The notes below the pieces were generated by a model that did not search any database, was not told the DNA's origin, and worked only from the letters and a program-made list of their open reading frames with translations. A stretch of 10,428 nt of DNA from an uncultured Spirochaetales bacterium. GTDB taxonomy: Bacteria; Spirochaetota; Spirochaetia; Sphaerochaetales; Sphaerochaetaceae. Position numbers and translations under genes: made by a program. This document shows positions 6,565 through 10,428 of the stretch, in pieces (position 1 is the stretch's first letter; each line of letters starts with the position of its first letter). Location: positions 1 through 10,428 of the forward strand of contig CAKQJZ010000076.1 of the NCBI GenBank assembly GCA_934247875.1, read 5' to 3'.

Positions 6565-7301
6565 ACGTCAATAACTATATCTATGGCTCTTCCTTTTATT
6601 ATCGTTTTGATATCCGTGCAAAACTGCTATTTACTCTCCTGATGTCTATCGTAGTTTTCACTGTCAAAAGCTATGTGCTCTCAATTGCTATTGCGCTGAT
6701 CGCTATTACTCTTTCACTCTATTCTGTAAAAGCAAAAGAGACACTCAGAGGCTTTAAGCGCTTATTCCCAATCATATTCTTCTTGTTCCTTTTTTCTCCG
6801 CTTTATGGAAGAGAAGGAAGACCTTTGATAGTGATAAAGTCATTCATCCTTTTGACAGATGAAGGATTGATACATGCACTCTTATCTTCATCGAAGTTCA
6901 TTGCGATATCATACTTGTTCTTTTTGCTGATGGAGACAGAGCGCAGTGAGAATATAGTGAAAGGATTGAGGTTCTATCGTTTAAGCTACAATGCAGCTCT
7001 CACTATCTCTCTTGTTCTTAGATATATCCCGTACTTAGGTTCGCTATATGAAGAGATCAGAGATTCAATGTCGCTTCGTCTCAAAGAGAAAAAGCGTGGA
7101 TACCCTATAATGCCTACAATCACAGCACTGACGATTGCATCTGTTAAGATGGCGCCAGAGCTTGCTTCGGCACTTGAAGAGCGTGGATTTGGCAGAAAAG
7201 AGCGAAAAGACTACAGAAAGCTTAAAGTTTCGCCAACCTTGTTTATTCATTTAGCAATAGGTGCTACACTGCCTTTGTTATTATTAATAATATCAAAATA
7301 A
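6561..7301 (+). CDS. ecfT: ECF transporter transmembrane coupling protein EcfT (CbiQ family)
   Basis: This is a 246-aa integral membrane protein. Hydrophobic stretches lie near 21-35, 38-55, 68-81, 107-124, 145-160 and 226-244, with a long charged cytoplasmic portion between about 160 and 222. The segment ALEERGFG (204-211) matches the second Arg-Gly coupling motif with which EcfT helices sit in grooves of the EcfA ATPases. The first such motif is less standard, falling in SLRLKEKKRG (171-180). EcfT transmits ATP-driven movement to the S component so that it topples and releases substrate inside the cell. The start codon overlaps the ecfA stop (ATGA), which supports coupled synthesis of the two partners. 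Length and position between ecfA and the S-component gene fit the family well. Confidence 0.88.
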   Translation: MNVNNYIYGSSFYYRFDIRAKLLFTLLMSIVVFTVKSYVLSIAIALIAITLSLYSVKAKETLRGFKRLFPIIFFLFLFSPLYGREGRPLIVIKSFILLTDEGLIHALLSSSKFIAISYLFFLLMETERSENIVKGLRFYRLSYNAALTISLVLRYIPYLGSLYEEIRDSMSLRLKEKKRGYPIMPTITALTIASVKMAPELASALEERGFGRKERKDYRKLKVSPTLFIHLAIGATLPLLLLIISK

Positions 7302-7320
7302 GGTAAGGTAGGTACGTGAA

Positions 7321-7839
7321 ATGGACGGAAGAAAAACAGCCCTTCGCATCGCCGTAGTAGCAATCTTCACAGCTGTAGTAGCTGTATTTACGATTGCTGT
7401 TAGAATCCCAACACCAACAACTGGTGGTTATATCTCACTTTGTGACGCAGCTGTTACATTTACAGCATTTGCATTTGGCCCTTTAACAGGTCTTATTGCA
7501 GGTGGTCTTGGTACAGCGTTTGCAGATTTAATCGGTGGCTATCCACAGTGGGCACCAATATCGCTTGCAGTACATGGTCTTGAAGCGCTTTTAATTGGCT
7601 TAGTCGTAAAAGGCGAAGGCACATCTCCTATCAGAAAGATTCTCGGCGTTGTTATTGCAGCTGTAACAGTATCTCTTGGATACTTCCTCTTAACAGGCAT
7701 ATTCCTCTCAAGCTTCTCAACAGCAGCTGTAGAGATTGGTCCAAACCTTCTTCAGGGTGGAGTAGGTGGAGTAATTGGCCTTCTCCTATATACAGCAGTA
7801 TCAAAAGGCTACAGAAAGCTTGATACTCTAAGATGGTAA
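7321..7839 (+). CDS. ECF transporter S component (substrate-binding membrane subunit), substrate uncertain
   Basis: This 172-aa, highly hydrophobic protein has about five to six membrane segments, the usual size for S components. The first helix contains AxxxA patterns (Ala7-Ala11 and Ala14-Ala18), the type S components use to dock on EcfT. The core has the family pattern RIPTPTTGGYISLCD (28-42), then FGPLTG (52-57), GGLGTAFADLIGGYPQWAP (61-79) and HGLE (85-88). This resembles the DUF1393/ECF-ribofla_trS group, with HmpT-like and riboflavin-type members. Hydroxymethylpyrimidine, riboflavin or another vitamin precursor are candidates, but sequence alone does not choose. It lies 19 bp after ecfT with a poor ribosome binding site (repeated AGGT at 7301-7313), and an in-frame stop at 7309-7311 excludes a longer start. 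It is last in the operon. Confidence 0.87.
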   Translation: MDGRKTALRIAVVAIFTAVVAVFTIAVRIPTPTTGGYISLCDAAVTFTAFAFGPLTGLIAGGLGTAFADLIGGYPQWAPISLAVHGLEALLIGLVVKGEGTSPIRKILGVVIAAVTVSLGYFLLTGIFLSSFSTAAVEIGPNLLQGGVGGVIGLLLYTAVSKGYRKLDTLRW

Positions 7840-7865
7840 AAAAAGGCGGGGCGACCCGCTTTTTT
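7840..7865 (+). terminator. Strong intrinsic terminator of the operon
   Basis: GCGGG (7846-7850) pairs with CCCGC (7855-7859) around the GNRA-type loop GCGA. The stem extends by a G-T wobble and A-T pairs from the A run at 7840-7844 into the six-T tail at 7860-7865. It begins right after the S-component stop codon. The A run on the other side means it could also stop transcription from the minus strand. Confidence 0.9.
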
Positions 7866-7869
7866 CATC

Positions 7870-7898
7870 TAGAAATAGACTTTATTTTTTTGTAATAT
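7870..7898 (+). promoter_or_regulatory. Possible guaA promoter
   Basis: TAGAAA (7870-7875) and TAATAT (7893-7898) are 17 bp apart, each matching four of six consensus bases. The strong terminator just upstream implies that guaA needs its own promoter in this 79-bp gap, and this is the best candidate. The leader would be about 15 nt, too short for a purine riboswitch. GGAGG (7910-7914) is the ribosome binding site, four bases before the ATG. Confidence 0.35.
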
Positions 7899-7918
7899 CC
7901 TTTTTCATTGGAGGATGT

Positions 7919-9469
7919 ATGGCAGCACAGAACCATGATTTGATCCTTGTCCTTGATTTCGGAGCTCAATATAGTCAGCTCATTGCGCGACGCGTCAGAG
8001 AGTGCGGCGTCTATAGCCAGATAGTACCATTCAATACTAAGGCTGAAGAGATTAGAAAACTCAATCCCAAAGGAATCATCTTCTCAGGTGGCCCTGCAAG
8101 CGTAAAGACTGCAGGCTCTCCAAGACCAGATGAGAAAGTATTCTCACTTGGCATTCCTATCCTTGGCATTTGCTATGGACTACAAGTAATGTCCCTTATG
8201 CTTGGCGGCGAAGTAGTATGTCCTGAAAAGAAGGAATATGGACTTGCTAATATCGATATCGTAGCAAAGTCTGAAATACTTGCTTCTGTTCCAGATAAGT
8301 CACAGGTATGGATGAGCCATGGAGATTCTGTTGTAAGAATCCCAGGAGACTTTGAAGTAGTTGCATCTACACCTAATTGCAGATATACAGCAATTGAGAA
8401 TAAGGCTAAGAAGTTCTATGGAGTCCAGTTCCATCCAGAAGTAGTACACTCTGTAGATGGAGCAAAGCTTATCTCATCTTTCGTTCTTGATATATGCAAA
8501 GCAAAGAATGATTGGAATATGGGATCATTCATTAATGATGCTATAGCTTCAATCAGAGCACAGGTTGGCAATAAGCAGGTGCTATGCGGCCTCTCAGGAG
8601 GCGTCGACTCTTCAGTTGCTGCGCTTCTTATCAATAAAGCAATCGGAGACCAGCTTGTTTGCGTATTCGTAAATAATGGAATGCTCAGAAAAGGAGAAGC
8701 AGAGGGCGTATTGAAGCTATTTAGGGATAACTTCAATATCAGGCTTCACTATGCTGATGCAGAGCCAGACTTCTTAGATGCTTTAAAAGGCGTTACAGAG
8801 CCTGAAGCTAAACGCAAAATAATCGGTAAATTATTTGTCGATACTTTCTATAATGCTGCAAGAGAATGTGGTGATATCTCATTCCTTGCTCAAGGCACAC
8901 TCTATCCAGATGTAATTGAGTCTAAGTCTCCTTCTGGTGGTCCATCTGCAACTATCAAGAGCCACCATAATGTTGGAGGATTGCCAGAGGACTTGAAGTG
9001 GCAGCTTCTCGAGCCTTTGAAGGAACTGTTCAAAGATGAAGTAAGAGCACTTGGCAAAGAGCTTGGACTTCCTGATGAGCTAGTATATCGTCATCCATTC
9101 CCAGGTCCTGGCCTTGGCGTAAGATGCATTGGAGAGGTAACTAAAGAACGTCTCGATACTCTAAGAGATGTCGATTACATCTTCATCGATGAAATCAGAA
9201 AAGCAGGGTTATATGACAAAATCTGGCAAGCACTAGCTGATTTGCTTCCAGTTAAGAGCGTTGGTGTACAAGGGGACGAGAGGACATATCGCGAAGTATG
9301 CACACTTAGAGCTGTAACAAGCGAAGACGCTATGACAGCAGACTGGTATAGAATGCCATATGATGTTATGCAAAGAGCTGCATCTAGAATATGCAACGAA
9401 GTCAAAGGCGTAAACAGAGTACTCTATGATATAACTTCAAAACCACCAGCAACAATCGAGTGGGAGTGA
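7919..9469 (+). CDS. guaA: GMP synthase (glutamine-hydrolysing)
   Basis: This 516-aa protein is the full-length fused form of GMP synthase, which converts XMP, glutamine and ATP to GMP in purine synthesis. Residues 8-195 are the class I glutamine amidotransferase domain, with nucleophile Cys85 (GICYGLQ) and His172/Glu174 (FHPEV). Residues 203-395 are the ATP pyrophosphatase domain with P-loop SGGVDSS (226-232). Residues 396-516 are the dimerisation and XMP-binding domain, containing HPFPGPGLGVRC (392-403) and ending in the hallmark C-terminus DITSKPPATIEWE. All key residues are present and the length is typical. It sits between two intrinsic terminators, so it is probably transcribed alone. 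It shows no functional link to the preceding transporter beyond position. Confidence 0.98.
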   Translation: MAAQNHDLILVLDFGAQYSQLIARRVRECGVYSQIVPFNTKAEEIRKLNPKGIIFSGGPASVKTAGSPRPDEKVFSLGIPILGICYGLQVMSLMLGGEVVCPEKKEYGLANIDIVAKSEILASVPDKSQVWMSHGDSVVRIPGDFEVVASTPNCRYTAIENKAKKFYGVQFHPEVVHSVDGAKLISSFVLDICKAKNDWNMGSFINDAIASIRAQVGNKQVLCGLSGGVDSSVAALLINKAIGDQLVCVFVNNGMLRKGEAEGVLKLFRDNFNIRLHYADAEPDFLDALKGVTEPEAKRKIIGKLFVDTFYNAARECGDISFLAQGTLYPDVIESKSPSGGPSATIKSHHNVGGLPEDLKWQLLEPLKELFKDEVRALGKELGLPDELVYRHPFPGPGLGVRCIGEVTKERLDTLRDVDYIFIDEIRKAGLYDKIWQALADLLPVKSVGVQGDERTYREVCTLRAVTSEDAMTADWYRMPYDVMQRAASRICNEVKGVNRVLYDITSKPPATIEWE

Positions 9470-9524
9470 TATATCAATAAGGTAATTGATTGTAATATAT
9501 AAAATAAATGTATATAAAACAGGT

Positions 9525-9556
9525 AAATGGGTTCCAATTATGGCCCATTTGTTTTT
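9525..9556 (+). terminator. Intrinsic terminator after guaA
   Basis: AAATGGG (9525-9531) and CCCATTT (9544-9550) form a seven-bp stem. The loop can fold further through CCA/TGG pairing (9534-9536 with 9541-9543). A GTTTTT tail follows (9551-9556). It lies 56 bp after the guaA stop. The stem is less GC-rich than the 7840 terminator but still convincing. Confidence 0.75.
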
Positions 9557-9621
9557 ATATGCAAAAATCTAAAAGGAATCATAATTATAACAGGTGCTTA
9601 TATTTATGAATTGCCAATGTG

Positions 9622-9650
9622 TTGATGGTTTAGTGTTTTAATAGTATTAT
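9622..9650 (+). promoter_or_regulatory. Promoter of the small-protein/GNAT pair
   Basis: TTGATG (9622-9627) and TATTAT (9645-9650) have a 17-bp spacer and match four and five of six consensus bases. The start would be near 9657, giving a leader of about 49 nt. A perfect AT-only palindrome, AAATTAATTT (9676-9685), lies between the promoter and the ribosome binding site. It could be an operator, though such a sequence is common by chance in AT-rich DNA. The rest of the 236-bp gap (9470-9705) shows no gene or structured RNA that I can support. Confidence 0.5.
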
Positions 9651-9692
9651 TTAAGTATCTATGGTATAGGTGTTCAAATTAATTTAAAGAGA

Positions 9693-9699
9693 AGGAGGT
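9693..9699 (+). promoter_or_regulatory. Full-consensus ribosome binding site for the 66-aa protein
   Basis: AAGGAGGT begins at 9692-9693 and lies about six bases before ATG 9706. It is the best ribosome binding site in the window and argues that the short frame is a real, well-translated gene, as expected for an antitoxin that must be made in excess of its toxin. Confidence 0.7.
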
Positions 9700-9705
9700 A
9701 TTGCC

Positions 9706-9906
9706 ATGGCAACAGAATCATTTAGCAGGACTTTTACCGTTAACCCAGACTGGGGCATTAAAAATCTTGAGAAAGCTATCGATAATGGATCTCCTACAGT
9801 AAAAAGGCTGCAAACACCAGAAGCCAAAGCAAGATTTAAAGAGGCTACTACGATACCCCCAGAGATGGTGGCCAAGATTAAGGAAAGGTATGGAACGAGA
9901 TGCTGA
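9706..9906 (+). CDS. Small protein, candidate antitoxin of the GNAT-type partner
   Basis: This 66-aa protein has no family I can name. It opens with a short likely beta strand (SRTFTVN, 7-13), then a helix (GIKNLEKAID, 17-26), a linker, and a helical Lys/Glu/Ala-rich stretch (PEAKARFKEA, 38-47) before a basic end, KIKERYGTRC (57-66). A leading strand followed by a helix is reminiscent of DNA-binding antitoxins of the ribbon-helix-helix type, and the charged C-terminal half could wrap a toxin. That is an inference from layout, not a detected domain. Support for a real gene: its own promoter, an excellent ribosome binding site, and a seven-bp overlap with the downstream GNAT-like gene, an arrangement typical of toxin-antitoxin operons. 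It does not look like the longer DUF1778 antitoxins usually paired with TacT-type toxins. Confidence 0.65.
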   Translation: MATESFSRTFTVNPDWGIKNLEKAIDNGSPTVKRLQTPEAKARFKEATTIPPEMVAKIKERYGTRC

Positions 9907-10415
9907 AATGCATGGATCTCCAAGAGTTTATAGCTCATGTAGGAGAGGATGAGGCTCAAAAAGCTTTATCCTCTTTTTCTGTGAAAAGGAATCTTGATGT
10001 TGAGAATTTCATTCGAAACAATGCTATTGCTTATGAGAAGAGTGATAATGCCAGAACATATCTTGTAGTGGCGGAGAATATTGACATAATTGGATATTTT
10101 TCGCTGTCTCTTTCTGTTGTTGATATTCCATCTGGAATTTCAAAAGCTATGATGAAAAAGATGAGAGGATTTGGAAGATACTCAGCAAATTCTGTTCCTT
10201 GTTATCTGCTTGGTCAGCTAGCTCGTGATGATAATGCCTCTCACGATGATTTGATGATGCGTGATTTTATTGATTTTGCAATAGAATATGTCATGGCAGC
10301 AAAACAATATGTTGGAGGTCGATTCCTTCTTATAGATTGTGTTGACAATCTTCCCATGTTCTTCACTGTAGTGCCCACAAACCCCTGGACTTTTCTAATT
10401 AAGTCTTTTAAATAA
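9900..10415 (+). CDS. GNAT-family acetyltransferase-like protein, probable toxin of a toxin-antitoxin pair
   Basis: This 171-aa protein resembles the GNAT toxins that acetylate aminoacyl-tRNA (TacT/AtaT group). Features seen are NFIRNNAIAYEKSDNARTYLVV (36-57, compare the FL...A..Y......TYLV pattern), a GYFSLSLS strand (65-72), VPCYLLGQLARD (99-110, matching the vP..LLGrLA strand that precedes the acetyl-CoA loop), a long helix (120-136) and GGRFLLIDCVDN (139-150). The pyrophosphate-binding loop, normally RxxGxG/A, is not recognisable in DDNASHDD (110-117). The usual FYxxxGF ending is replaced by LPMFFTVVPTNPWTF (151-165), and the chain stops soon after. The start at 9900 overlaps the small upstream gene by seven bases. 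Another start at 9912 (Met5) is possible. Toxin activity is inferred from context; it could be a diverged or damaged copy. Confidence 0.7.
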   Translation: MLKCMDLQEFIAHVGEDEAQKALSSFSVKRNLDVENFIRNNAIAYEKSDNARTYLVVAENIDIIGYFSLSLSVVDIPSGISKAMMKKMRGFGRYSANSVPCYLLGQLARDDNASHDDLMMRDFIDFAIEYVMAAKQYVGGRFLLIDCVDNLPMFFTVVPTNPWTFLIKSFK

Positions 10416-10428
10416 TGAAAATGTTGTA

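Noticed and set aside
7299..7320. Thiamine or flavin riboswitch ahead of the S-component gene
   Set aside because: The gap is only 19 bp and the repeated AGGT there is a weak ribosome binding region, not a structured element.
7866..7918. Purine riboswitch upstream of guaA
   Set aside because: Only about 50 bases lie between the terminator and the start codon, too few for the aptamer, and no three-way-junction pairing is seen.
9676..9685. AT-only palindrome AAATTAATTT as a firm operator call
   Set aside because: Ten AT-only bases are likely by chance in such a region. It is mentioned only as a possibility in the promoter entry.
9684..9959. 91-codon minus-strand frame over the antitoxin candidate
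   Set aside because: It spans the plus-strand ribosome binding site and gene overlap and has no ribosome binding site or recognisable domain. The plus-strand reading has a promoter, a ribosome binding site and operon layout.

Overview
The window is a low-GC (roughly 40%) bacterial segment with strong AAGGAGG-type ribosome binding sites and tightly packed, same-strand genes. The gene set is an RhlB-like DEAD-box helicase, a group II ECF vitamin-type transporter with a fused double ATPase, PlsC, GuaA, and toxin-like genes at both ends. It fits a host-associated anaerobe such as a spirochaete (Sphaerochaeta/Treponema-like) or a Bacillota member. I lean weakly to a spirochaete, but nothing here settles it. 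No phage genes, transposase, CRISPR array, rRNA or tRNA were seen.

Layout. (1) 1-160: tail of an unseen upstream unit (weak hairpin plus T run), then a clear promoter bracketed by a perfect 13-bp inverted repeat. (2) 161-1102: a Fic-domain protein whose catalytic His is replaced by Gln. (3) 1103-1288: a gap holding a 45-codon minus-strand open frame that may be a gene remnant, plus a possible promoter. (4) 1289-7839: a six-gene run (DEAD-box RNA helicase, half-size ABC exporter, 1-acylglycerol-3-phosphate acyltransferase, double-NBD EcfA, EcfT, ECF S component). Gaps or overlaps are +1, +3, -8, -4 and +19 bp, and it closes with a strong GNRA-loop terminator, so it reads as one operon. (5) 7919-9469: guaA as its own unit with its own terminator. 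(6) 9470-9705: a gap with the guaA terminator and a new promoter. (7) 9706-10415: a 66-aa protein overlapping a GNAT-type protein, laid out like an antitoxin-toxin pair.

How the genes work together. EcfA, EcfT and the S component together make a complete ECF importer. Its substrate is not determined but is probably a vitamin or vitamin precursor. The exporter, PlsC and ECF module all act at the membrane, while the leading helicase probably acts on RNA. GuaA makes GMP. The two end modules look like accessory toxin or stress systems flanking housekeeping genes. Most of the window is ordinary. The points worth a second look are the Fic gene (altered catalytic residue and its operator-like repeat), the asymmetric EcfA, and the small antitoxin candidate with its odd GNAT partner.
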